From UBA7485 sp050945075 (GTDB taxonomy: Bacteria; Bacillota; Clostridia; Eubacteriales; Eubacteriaceae), in contig JBMNSG010000022.1 in NCBI GenBank assembly GCA_050945075.1, forward strand, positions 1 to 25,043: DNA of 25,043 nucleotides, in the 5' to 3' direction. Of the stretch, positions 6,715 through 13,933 are shown piece by piece. The stretch's first letter is position 1. Each line of letters starts with the position of its first letter. Both the position numbers and the translations under genes were made by a program. The notes under the pieces were generated by a model. The model worked only from the letters and a program-made list of their open reading frames with translations, did not search any database and was not told the DNA's origin.

Positions 6715-8340
6715 ATGGCAAAGGAATTAAAGTACAATTCAGACGCCCGTCAGTCACTGATTAAGGGCGTAGATAAACTGGCAGATGCTGTCAAAGTCAC
6801 ACTGGGACCGAAAGGCAGAAATGTCATTCTTTCAAAGAGCTTCGGCTCACCGACGATCACCAATGACGGTGTCACCATCGCCCGTGAAATCGAACTGGAA
6901 GATCCTTTTGAAAATATGGGCGCCCAGCTGGTCAAAGAAGTTGCAACCAAAACCAACGATGTAGCCGGTGACGGTACAACTACTGCAACTCTGCTGGCTC
7001 AGGCAATCGTCCGCGAAGGCAATAAAAACGTCGTGGCAGGTGCCAATCCGATGGTCCTGAAAAACGGGATCAACAAGGCAGTCGATGCTGTTGTAGACGA
7101 ACTGAGAGCAATCTCAAAGCCGATCTCGACTGCAGCTGAAAAAGCTCAGATTGCTGCAATTTCTGCAGGCGACAAGGAAATCGGCGATCTGATTTCCGAA
7201 GCTATGACCAAGGTCGGAGACGATGGTGTCATCACAGTCGAAGAAGGCAAATCAGTCGGGACTGATCTGGAATTCACAGAAGGTATGCAGTTTGACCGCG
7301 GCTATCTGTCCGGTTACATGGTCACCGATACCGAAAAAATGGTTGCCAACCTCGACAATCCCTACATCCTGATTACAGATAAGAAGATTTCCAATATTCA
7401 GGAACTGCTGCCGCTGCTGGAACAGGTTGTTCAGGCAGGCGGAAAGCTGCTGATTATTGCAGAAGATCTTGAAGGCGAAGCGCTGACCACACTGGTTCTG
7501 AACAAGCTGCGTGGCACCTTCAATGCAGTTGCTGTCAAGGCTCCGGGCTTTGGTGACAGACGTAAGGAAATGCTGCAGGATATCGCTATCCTTACCGGCG
7601 GACAGGTTATTTCCGAAGAAGTCGGTCTGGAACTGAAGAATGCCACCATTGACATGCTGGGTAAAGCCCGTCAGGTTAAGGTCGACAAGGACAGCACGAT
7701 TATCGTAGATGGTGCCGGTGCCAGAGAAAATGTAGACGAACGGATTAAGCAGATCAAGGCTCAGATTCCGGAAACTACTTCTGACTATGACAAGGAAAAA
7801 CTTCAGGAACGTCTGGCCAAGCTTTCCGGCGGTGTTGCCGTGATTCAGGTTGGTGCAGCTACAGAAACCGAACTGAAGGAACGCAAGTACAGAATCGAAG
7901 ACGCCCTGAATGCAACCCGTGCTGGTGTTGAAGAAGGCATGGTCGCAGGCGGCGGTACTGCACTGGTCGAAGCGATTCCGAAGGTTGCAGAACTGATTGA
8001 AACACTGGAAGGCGACGAAAAGATCGGTGCCGAAATTGTCAAGCGCGCCATCGAAGAACCGGTCCGTCAGATCGCAGCCAACGCTGGTCTGGAAGGATCT
8101 GTCATCGTCCGTGAAGTCATTAAGGCAGACAAGGGTGTCGGCTATGATGCCGCCAACAATCAGTTTGTCAGCATGATCGAAGAAGGAATCATCGACCCGA
8201 CCAAGGTAACTCGTTCTGCTATTCAGAACGCAGCTTCCATTGCCGGTATGTTCCTGACAACAGAAGTTGCTGTTGCCGATATTCCGGAAGCCGAACCTGC
8301 TGTACCGGCAGGCATGGGCGGCGGAATGCCAATGATGTAA
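6715..8340 (+). CDS. groEL: Chaperonin GroEL (Cpn60)
   Basis: Sixty-kilodalton chaperonin that folds proteins in an ATP-driven double-ring chamber. The 541-residue protein has the usual length, with the ATP-site GDGTTTAT near residues 85-92 and a C-terminal Gly-Met tail, GMGGGMPMM. An ACGGAGGA ribosome site precedes the ATG. Its codon use is strongly biased (many GAA, AAG, CTG and GGC codons), as expected of a highly expressed gene. It is co-transcribed with groES and closed by a strong terminator at 8362-8407. It is the best marker in the window for placing the organism. Confidence 0.98.
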   Translation: MAKELKYNSDARQSLIKGVDKLADAVKVTLGPKGRNVILSKSFGSPTITNDGVTIAREIELEDPFENMGAQLVKEVATKTNDVAGDGTTTATLLAQAIVREGNKNVVAGANPMVLKNGINKAVDAVVDELRAISKPISTAAEKAQIAAISAGDKEIGDLISEAMTKVGDDGVITVEEGKSVGTDLEFTEGMQFDRGYLSGYMVTDTEKMVANLDNPYILITDKKISNIQELLPLLEQVVQAGGKLLIIAEDLEGEALTTLVLNKLRGTFNAVAVKAPGFGDRRKEMLQDIAILTGGQVISEEVGLELKNATIDMLGKARQVKVDKDSTIIVDGAGARENVDERIKQIKAQIPETTSDYDKEKLQERLAKLSGGVAVIQVGAATETELKERKYRIEDALNATRAGVEEGMVAGGGTALVEAIPKVAELIETLEGDEKIGAEIVKRAIEEPVRQIAANAGLEGSVIVREVIKADKGVGYDAANNQFVSMIEEGIIDPTKVTRSAIQNAASIAGMFLTTEVAVADIPEAEPAVPAGMGGGMPMM

Positions 8341-8361
8341 AACTTAACAAACCGGATTTTC

Positions 8362-8407
8362 AAAGCTGTCAGACGACGGATATCCCGTCGTCCGGCGGCT
8401 TTTTTTA
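8362..8407 (+). terminator. Rho-independent terminator of groESL
   Basis: GACGACGG (8372-8379) pairs with CCGTCGTC (8384-8391) around a short loop. An outer AAAGC/GCTTT closes the structure and a run of seven T follows. It lies just past the groEL stop. Confidence 0.88.
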
Positions 8408-8423
8408 TTATCCTGTTGCAAGA

Positions 8424-8473
8424 TTCAGAAGATAGTAATTTAATTGCATGGAAATAAATTATTATCTTCTGAA
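8424..8473. repeat. Long AT-rich inverted repeat upstream of xdh
   Basis: TTCAGAAGATA-g-TAATTTA (8424-8442) and TAAATTA-t-TATCTTCTGAA (8455-8473) form a 19-bp stem broken only by one G-T position, with a 12-base loop. No T-run follows and the stem is AT-rich, so it is not a typical terminator. It lies between the groEL terminator and the putative xdh promoter and could be an operator or an RNA element. Confidence 0.75.
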
Positions 8474-8492
8474 AAATCAGTAAATAATTCTC

Positions 8493-8549
8493 TTTATTAA
8501 TCCGGGTACAGGCATTACAATAGAATTATAAAATGTTGTTTTTACAACG
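8493..8549 (+). promoter_or_regulatory. Putative xdh promoter region with a small palindrome
   Basis: TTTATT (8493-8498) and TACAAT (8516-8521) at 17-bp spacing form a weak sigma-A-like promoter; TATAAA at 8527-8532 is an alternative -10. Just downstream GTTGT-TTTT-ACAAC (8535-8548) is a small palindrome. Its right side reads TTTTTACAACG, an 11-mer found again upstream of the cyclodeaminase-like gene at 12222-12232. The promoter call is tentative. Confidence 0.35.
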
Positions 8550-8598
8550 TAATATAAAAACTCAGACAGAGCGATTGTAATGAAAGACGGGGGAGAAG

Positions 8599-11190
8599 AT
8601 GTATACAATAAAGGTAAACGGACAGGAGCATCAGATTCAGAATGACAAGAAACTGATGCGTTATCTCCGCGACGATCTGGGACTGACCTCAGTAAAAGAC
8701 GGCTGCAGCGAAGGTGCCTGCGGGACCTGTACGGTTCTGATTGACGGAAAAGCGACACGCGCCTGCGTACCGCTGCTCTCGAAACTGGAAGGAAAAGAAA
8801 TCATCACGGTCGAAGGGCTGTCAGAACGGGAAAAGGATGTCTACGCCAGTGCTTTTGCCAGAGCAGGGGCAGTCCAGTGCGGTTTCTGTATCCCCGGTAT
8901 GGTTATTTCTGCCAAGGCGCTGCTGGACAGGAATCCCAGCCCGACCCGTATTGAATGTGCGGATGCCATCAAAACCAATATCTGCCGTTGTACCGGATAT
9001 AAGAAAATCATTGACGGGATCATGCTGGCGGCTCAGATGCTGCGCGATGGAACGGTTGACCTGCCGGAACACGGGGTTCATCAGTCTGGTGACCGCATCA
9101 AACGGATTGATGCAGAGGAAAAAGTACTGGGAACCGGGCAGTATCCGGATGATATGAGCGTACCCGGCATGCTTCACGGGGGTGCGGTACGGTCTGAATA
9201 TCCGCGGGCAAAGGTCGTGAGTATCAATACTGAAAAAGCCAGAGCACTTCCGGGTGTTGTCGGTGTCTTTACGGCTGCAGATGTTCCGGGTAACAACAAG
9301 ATCGGCCATATTATACAGGACTGGGATGTCCTGATTCCCCAGGGCGGCATCACCCATTATATCGGGGATGCGATTGTGCTGATCGCAGCTGAATCAACCG
9401 AGGTTCTGGAAAAAGCGAAAAAGCTGGTGGAAATCGAATATGAGGAGCTGCCGGGTGTCTTCTCGCCGGAGGATGGACTTCGTGATGAAGTTCTGGTCCA
9501 CAACAGCAAGGGAAGCAATGTGCTGGCGCATGAACATCTGGTCAGAGGGGATGCGGACAAAGTCATTGCCGAATCCGCTCACAAGGTGACGTATCACTAT
9601 GAAACACCCTGGACGGAACACGCGTTTCTGGAACCGGAAGCCTGTCTGGCTCTGCCCATCGGGGATGTGGGTGTTTACCTGTATTCTTCAGACCAGGGAA
9701 CCTATACGACCCAGCATGAGGTAATGAGAATGCTCAATCTGCCGGCGGATCAGGTCATTGTTGAAAATGGTCTGGTTGGCGGGGGCTTCGGAGGCAAGGA
9801 AGACCTGGTCGTCCAGCATCATGCGGCGCTGATGACCTGGCTTACGAAAAAACCGGTCAAGGTTAAGCTTTCGCGTGCCGAATCGATTATGGTTCATCCC
9901 AAGCGTCATCCTTTCAGCATGGATGTGACCACCTCCTGTGATGAAAAGGGCATCCTGACTGCTTTCAAAGCGGTTGTCGTCTCGGATACCGGGGCCTATG
10001 CTTCACTGGGCGGCCCTGTTCTGCAGCGGGCCTGCACCCATGCCGCCGGTCCCTATAATTTCCAGACCATCGACATTGACGGAAAGGCCGTTTATACCAA
10101 TAATCCGCCTGCCGGAGCCTTCAGAGGGTTTGGCGTCACGCAGACCAATTTTGCTTCAGAGATGAATATCAACAAGCTGGCGGAAGAAGTCGGTCTTTCT
10201 CCCTGGGAAATGCGCTATATGAACGCCATCTGCCCCGGACAGGTGCTTCCCAATGGCCAGATTGCGGATGATTCAACAGCTTTGAGAGAAACGCTGGACG
10301 CAGTGAAACCCTGGTTTGACAACAATGAACATGTGGGTCTGGCCTGTGCCATGAAAAATGCCGGAGTCGGAGTAGGGCTGCCCGACTGGGGCCGCTGCCG
10401 CCTGATTGTCAGAAACGGCCGCGTGGAAATCCATTCGGGTGCCTCCTGTATCGGACAGGGACTCGGGACTGTCCTGACCCAGATCCTGTCGGAAACAGCT
10501 TCCATACCGGTCGAAAAGATTGATTATATGCGGGCCAATACCAAAACCGGTCCGGATTCCGGGGATACCTCGGGATCACGTCAGACACTGGTAACCGGGG
10601 AAGCCTGCCGCCGCGCAGCTGCGGACCTGGCAGAGGATCTGAAAACTGCAACCATGGACGAGCTTAACGGAAAAGACTATCTGGGAACTTATCTGGCCAA
10701 AACCGATCCGATGGGTGCAGATGTGCCTTATCCGGTATCCCACGTTGCCTATGGTTATGCCACACAGCTGTGTGTGCTTGATGAAGACGGCAGAGTGACG
10801 CAGATGGTCGGTGCTCACGATGTGGGCAAGGCGGTGAATCCCACATCTGTCGAAGGCCAGATCGAAGGCGGGATTATCATGGGGATGGGCTACGCGCTGA
10901 CGGAACAGTATCAGCTTGAAAACGGAATTCCCAAATCAAAATACGGGACACTGGGCTTATTAAAAGCCAGCCAGGTTCCAGATGTGAAAGCAATGATTAT
11001 TGAAAAAGAAGGAAGTGTCCCGGCCGGAGGTGCCATCGGCATCGGCGAGATCACTTCAATTCCGACTGCACCGGCCATAGCCGGGGCTTACTATCAGCTG
11101 AACGGGGACTTTCAGACTGAACTGCCGCTGAAGAATACGCCCTATGAAAAGAAAAAACCGGTAAGAAAGTCTGCATCGGCTAAAGGCTGA
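8599..11190 (+). CDS. xdh: Fused [2Fe-2S]/molybdopterin hydroxylase, selenium-dependent xanthine dehydrogenase type
   Basis: Predicted to hydroxylate a purine (xanthine or hypoxanthine) or a related heterocycle with water as oxygen donor. Residues 1-150 hold two [2Fe-2S] clusters: plant-type Cys36, 41, 44 and 56, then Cys94, 97, 129 and 131. Residues ~160-850 are the two molybdopterin domains, with GGGFGGKED near 394, AFRGFG near 507, GQGLGT near 619 and the catalytic Glu in GIGE near 817. The 863-residue chain has no FAD domain between the two parts, the layout of E. coli XdhD and the selenium-dependent family. A GGGGGAG site precedes the ATG. The nearby hydantoinase and ygfK genes support a purine role. 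The selenium requirement is inferred from family and context: the cofactor selenium is not encoded in the sequence and no selD or yqeBC gene is in view. Electron acceptor unknown. Confidence 0.85.
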   Translation: MYTIKVNGQEHQIQNDKKLMRYLRDDLGLTSVKDGCSEGACGTCTVLIDGKATRACVPLLSKLEGKEIITVEGLSEREKDVYASAFARAGAVQCGFCIPGMVISAKALLDRNPSPTRIECADAIKTNICRCTGYKKIIDGIMLAAQMLRDGTVDLPEHGVHQSGDRIKRIDAEEKVLGTGQYPDDMSVPGMLHGGAVRSEYPRAKVVSINTEKARALPGVVGVFTAADVPGNNKIGHIIQDWDVLIPQGGITHYIGDAIVLIAAESTEVLEKAKKLVEIEYEELPGVFSPEDGLRDEVLVHNSKGSNVLAHEHLVRGDADKVIAESAHKVTYHYETPWTEHAFLEPEACLALPIGDVGVYLYSSDQGTYTTQHEVMRMLNLPADQVIVENGLVGGGFGGKEDLVVQHHAALMTWLTKKPVKVKLSRAESIMVHPKRHPFSMDVTTSCDEKGILTAFKAVVVSDTGAYASLGGPVLQRACTHAAGPYNFQTIDIDGKAVYTNNPPAGAFRGFGVTQTNFASEMNINKLAEEVGLSPWEMRYMNAICPGQVLPNGQIADDSTALRETLDAVKPWFDNNEHVGLACAMKNAGVGVGLPDWGRCRLIVRNGRVEIHSGASCIGQGLGTVLTQILSETASIPVEKIDYMRANTKTGPDSGDTSGSRQTLVTGEACRRAAADLAEDLKTATMDELNGKDYLGTYLAKTDPMGADVPYPVSHVAYGYATQLCVLDEDGRVTQMVGAHDVGKAVNPTSVEGQIEGGIIMGMGYALTEQYQLENGIPKSKYGTLGLLKASQVPDVKAMIIEKEGSVPAGGAIGIGEITSIPTAPAIAGAYYQLNGDFQTELPLKNTPYEKKKPVRKSASAKG

Positions 11191-11205
11191 CCGCACTGAC
11201 CGGCG

Positions 11206-11241
11206 AAATCATGGGATCCGGACAAATCGTGGAATCCGGAA
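11206..11241 (+). repeat. Two imperfect 18-bp tandem repeats after xdh
   Basis: AAATCATGGGATCCGGAC (11206-11223) is followed directly by AAATCGTGGAATCCGGAA (11224-11241), and a decayed third unit may follow. The ATCCGGA core matches the 21-bp repeats after tsaD. The repeats lie between the xdh stop and its terminator. Confidence 0.7.
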
Positions 11242-11290
11242 AAGTCATATAATCGAAATTCACAATGATCATACAGATAGAATTTTCAGA

Positions 11291-11317
11291 ACGGCCGGTT
11301 TTTCCGGCCGTCTTTTG
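11291..11317 (+). terminator. Rho-independent terminator of xdh
   Basis: ACGGCCGG-TTTTT-CCGGCCGT followed by CTTTTGTT is a strong GC-rich hairpin with a T-rich tail, about 100 bp after the xdh stop. Confidence 0.88.
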
Positions 11318-11445
11318 TTATACTGCTTTTATAACACTCTTGATATACGTAAACGGAGTGCATTAAGGAATAGATCGGATTGATTTCCGAAAGGGAGGGC
11401 GCGTTTTCTGTTGAAGTTTCAGGGACAGAATGGCGGGTGACAGAT

Positions 11446-12129
11446 ATGAGTGACAATAAAATGCCTGAAGCAGTGATTTTCGATATGGACGGGCTGATGT
11501 TCGATACGGAAAAAATGTCCAATGACGGGTTTGTGAAAGCGTTCGGACAATTCGGATATTCTTTTCCGATGGAACTCTCCAGACAGATGATGGGCAGCAA
11601 CTACAGCAATATGTGCACAATCGTCAACCGGTACTACGGGAAAACCATGCCCCTGGATGAGATAATGAAGATCCGTCAGCAGTATTTTAATGATTATATG
11701 GAAAAATACGGATTACCTGTCAAACCGGGTCTGTATGAACTGCTTTCCTATTTAAAGGAAAACGGGATTAAAACAGCCGTGGCATCGTCCAATGACTGGG
11801 ATAAGATCGAACGGAATCTGAAGCTTTCGGGTCTGACAGACAGCTTCGATGTGATTCTGAGCGGGGAATACCTGACCGAATCAAAGCCCAATCCGGAGAT
11901 TTTTATAAAAACGGCCGAACGTCTGGGCCTTCCGCCGCAGGACTGCCTGGTGCTGGAGGATACACCCCGGGGAGAAGAAGCAGCCAACGCCGCCGGTATT
12001 CCGGTGATTCTGATTCCGGATATGATTCCGATTGACCGCGAATCAACAAAGCGGGCTGCTGCCGTCCTGCCGGATCTGTTCGGTGTGATCGATTATCTTG
12101 AGGATTGTTCAGAAAGCTGTTCGGCCTGA
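11446..12129 (+). CDS. HAD-superfamily hydrolase (beta-phosphoglucomutase-like phosphatase)
   Basis: Probable cytoplasmic phosphatase or phosphomutase; the substrate cannot be read from sequence. The nucleophile and acid are Asp13 and Asp15 in AVIFDMDGLMFDTE. Motif II is the Ser of VASSND, motif III the Lys of ESKPNPEIF, and motif IV the acidic VLEDTPRGEEAANAAG. A helical cap lies between motifs I and II (about residues 20-80), giving the subfamily I layout of YvdM or GS1-type phosphatases. I chose ATG 11446, which gives 227 residues, normal for the family, with a modest GGGTGA site. An in-frame TTG at 11380 would add 22 residues with no homology signal. It stands alone between two terminators, with no clear link to the molybdoenzyme or the following operon. 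Confidence 0.85.
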   Translation: MSDNKMPEAVIFDMDGLMFDTEKMSNDGFVKAFGQFGYSFPMELSRQMMGSNYSNMCTIVNRYYGKTMPLDEIMKIRQQYFNDYMEKYGLPVKPGLYELLSYLKENGIKTAVASSNDWDKIERNLKLSGLTDSFDVILSGEYLTESKPNPEIFIKTAERLGLPPQDCLVLEDTPRGEEAANAAGIPVILIPDMIPIDRESTKRAAAVLPDLFGVIDYLEDCSESCSA

Positions 12130-12221
12130 AGAACAGAGAATCCGCGCCGCAGGACAATAAACGATTTTTCATTGAAATCAGTCAATCATTGAAAATATGT
12201 GAATTGTTTCATTTTTTACTA

Positions 12222-12248
12222 TTTTTACAACGATCCTGAAAATATAAT
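12222..12248 (+). promoter_or_regulatory. Putative promoter upstream of the cyclodeaminase-like gene
   Basis: TATAAT at 12243-12248 is a perfect -10, but no good -35 lies 16-18 bp upstream. TTTTTACAACG at 12222-12232 repeats the 11-mer of the xdh promoter region and may be an activator or repressor site. Predicted start near 12255, immediately before a terminator hairpin. Confidence 0.45.
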
Positions 12249-12257
12249 AAAGCCAAC

Positions 12258-12304
12258 AAAGACGTTACGTGATTCGAAATCGAGTCGCCTGACGTCTTTT
12301 TTTA
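12258..12304 (+). terminator. Terminator or attenuator in the leader of the cyclodeaminase-like gene
   Basis: AAAGACGT (12258-12265) pairs with ACGTCTTT (12292-12299), followed by a seven-T run. The enclosed 26 bases contain a smaller GATT/AATC hairpin. It lies 130 bp after the HAD gene and 69 bp before the next start. It could end HAD transcription or, because TATAAT is only about 10 bp upstream, attenuate the following operon. Confidence 0.7.
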
Positions 12305-12372
12305 TTTTCCCGGAAAAAAATTTGGTAACTGCAAGATTTTGGAAGTTGAATGAAACAGACAGGAGTTAGAAA

Positions 12373-13512
12373 ATGACTTATCCGAATGTAGACCTATTAT
12401 ATCTGAATGAAAAAGACATGCTGGCAGCCGGCGTCGATGATGTCGTCAAATGTACAGACTGTATGGAAGAGCTGCTCAAAACACTGAACAACGGTGATTA
12501 CCGCATGGGCGGAAGCAATGGTAATTCACACGGCTGCATGATTTCATTCCCGGATCATTCTGATTTTCCGAATATGCCGGTTAACGGCCCGGACAGACGG
12601 TTCATGGCGATGCCGGCTTATGTAGGCGGTAAATTCGATCTGGCTGGTATGAAATGGTATGGCTCCAATATTCACAACAGAGAAAAAGGACTGCCGCGCT
12701 CCATTCTTATGGTAATGCTCAACGATAAAGAAACCGGTGCACCGTTATCCCTGATGTCAGGCAATCTGCTCAGTGCCTATCGTACAGCAGGTATCCCGGG
12801 AGTCGGGGTCAAGCATCTGGCACCGAAAAACGCAAAAGTGCTCGGCATCGTCGGACCTGGCGTCATCAATTCCATCACTGTGGAAACCTTCGCCGGCATC
12901 TGCCCGACACTGGATACCCTCAAGATTAAAGGACGCGGACGTGCTTCCATTGACCGCTGCATCAGCTACGTGAAGGAAAAATGCCCGCAGTTTAAAAACA
13001 TCATTGTCTGCGACACACTGGAAGACTGTATCCGGGATTCGGATGTCATCTCCATGTGCCCGTCCACTCCGACAGATGCCGGGATTCAGGATTACCCCTT
13101 TGTTAAAACAGAATGGATCAAGAAAGGCGCACTGTTCTGTGCACCGGGTGCAGCCAATTTCGAAGACGATCTGATTATCAATGATGCCAAACTGGTCGTT
13201 GATAATCTCAAGCTGTATGAATCATGGTCTGAAGAATATCCGTACCCGACTTTTGCAACCATCTGTATTCTGGGCAGCAAGTTCATGGATATGGTTCAGG
13301 ACGGTAAGCTCGATAAATCAAGAATTACAGATCTTGGCGCTATTCTCAACGGAAAAGTTCCGGGACGCGAAAGCGATGACCAGATTATCCTCTATTCCAT
13401 TGGCGGAATGCCGGTAGAAGATGTTGCCTGGGGCGAAGAAGTTTATGAAAATGCCAGAGAAAAGGGCATTGGCACCAAGCTCAATCTCTGGGAACAGCCG
13501 GAGCTTTATTAA
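12373..13512 (+). CDS. Ornithine cyclodeaminase/mu-crystallin family protein
   Basis: NAD(P)-dependent enzyme fold of ornithine cyclodeaminase, alanine dehydrogenase and ketimine or opine reductases. The 379-residue protein has a substrate domain with the conserved GMKWYGSN (near residue 94), where OCD relatives keep the catalytic lysine. A Rossmann domain starts near residue 157 with LGIVGPGVINS. It is longer than typical OCD (about 330-350) because of insertions such as residues 45-75. Related clostridial proteins are often annotated 'tyramine oxidase subunit B', a name I would not take as proof of substrate. An ACAGGAG site precedes the ATG. Sixty-one bases later a flavin/iron-sulfur operon begins, so it probably processes the amine or imine that complex handles. 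Exact reaction unknown. Confidence 0.8.
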   Translation: MTYPNVDLLYLNEKDMLAAGVDDVVKCTDCMEELLKTLNNGDYRMGGSNGNSHGCMISFPDHSDFPNMPVNGPDRRFMAMPAYVGGKFDLAGMKWYGSNIHNREKGLPRSILMVMLNDKETGAPLSLMSGNLLSAYRTAGIPGVGVKHLAPKNAKVLGIVGPGVINSITVETFAGICPTLDTLKIKGRGRASIDRCISYVKEKCPQFKNIIVCDTLEDCIRDSDVISMCPSTPTDAGIQDYPFVKTEWIKKGALFCAPGAANFEDDLIINDAKLVVDNLKLYESWSEEYPYPTFATICILGSKFMDMVQDGKLDKSRITDLGAILNGKVPGRESDDQIILYSIGGMPVEDVAWGEEVYENAREKGIGTKLNLWEQPELY

Positions 13513-13517
13513 GAATA

Positions 13518-13530
13518 CCGGCTCTGCCGG
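13518..13530 (+). other. Small intercistronic hairpin
   Basis: CCGGC-TCT-GCCGG lies six bases after the cyclodeaminase-like stop with no T-run. It may stabilise or process the mRNA between this gene and the [2Fe-2S] gene rather than terminate it. Confidence 0.4.
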
Positions 13531-13573
13531 AATAAAACAGACATTTCAGAGGTATCAGGGAGGAGAAACGGTT

Positions 13574-13933
13574 TTGATCAGAATAACAGAACATCCAATA
13601 CTGGGAAAGCCTGAAAAAGGGCGTCCCGTAAAATTTACATTTGATAACAGAGAACTGGAAGGCTATGAAGGGGAACCGATCGCGGCGGCATTAAAGGCCG
13701 CCGGGGTTATGGTTCATCGGTACACTGCGAAGCAGCACCGGCCGCGCGGCATCTTCTGTGCGATTGGCCGCTGTACCGACTGCGTCATGGTTGTGGATGG
13801 CGTGCCCAATATCAGAACCTGTGTGACACCGCTCAGAGAAGGGATGCAGGTCCAGACACAGTACGGAGTCAGCGCAGAAAAATTTGAGGATACGGAAAAA
13901 GCTGCAGGAGCCAGGGAAGGAGAAGGGGCATGA
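13574..13933 (+). CDS. Small [2Fe-2S] subunit of a flavin dehydrogenase (HcnA/SoxA-like)
   Basis: Electron-transfer subunit. The 119-residue protein has a plant-type [2Fe-2S] motif with Cys62, Cys67, Cys70 and Cys83 in a ferredoxin fold that matches the gamma subunit of hydrogen cyanide synthase, sarcosine oxidase and D-hydroxyproline dehydrogenase type enzymes. I chose the TTG at 13574, giving MIRITEHPILG, because a GGGAGGAG ribosome site lies at good spacing and the family begins similarly. The in-frame upstream extension lies inside the preceding gene and is not conserved-looking. Its last four bases overlap the next gene (ATGA), so the two are translationally coupled. Confidence 0.85.
   Translation: MIRITEHPILGKPEKGRPVKFTFDNRELEGYEGEPIAAALKAAGVMVHRYTAKQHRPRGIFCAIGRCTDCVMVVDGVPNIRTCVTPLREGMQVQTQYGVSAEKFEDTEKAAGAREGEGA

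Noticed and set aside
8424..8473. Insertion-sequence terminal repeats
   Set aside because: The arms are only 12 bases apart, leaving no room for a transposase, and no flanking target duplication is evident.
8599..11190. Selenocysteine codon in the molybdenum hydroxylase
   Set aside because: The frame has no internal TGA; selenium in this family is a cofactor ligand, not selenocysteine.
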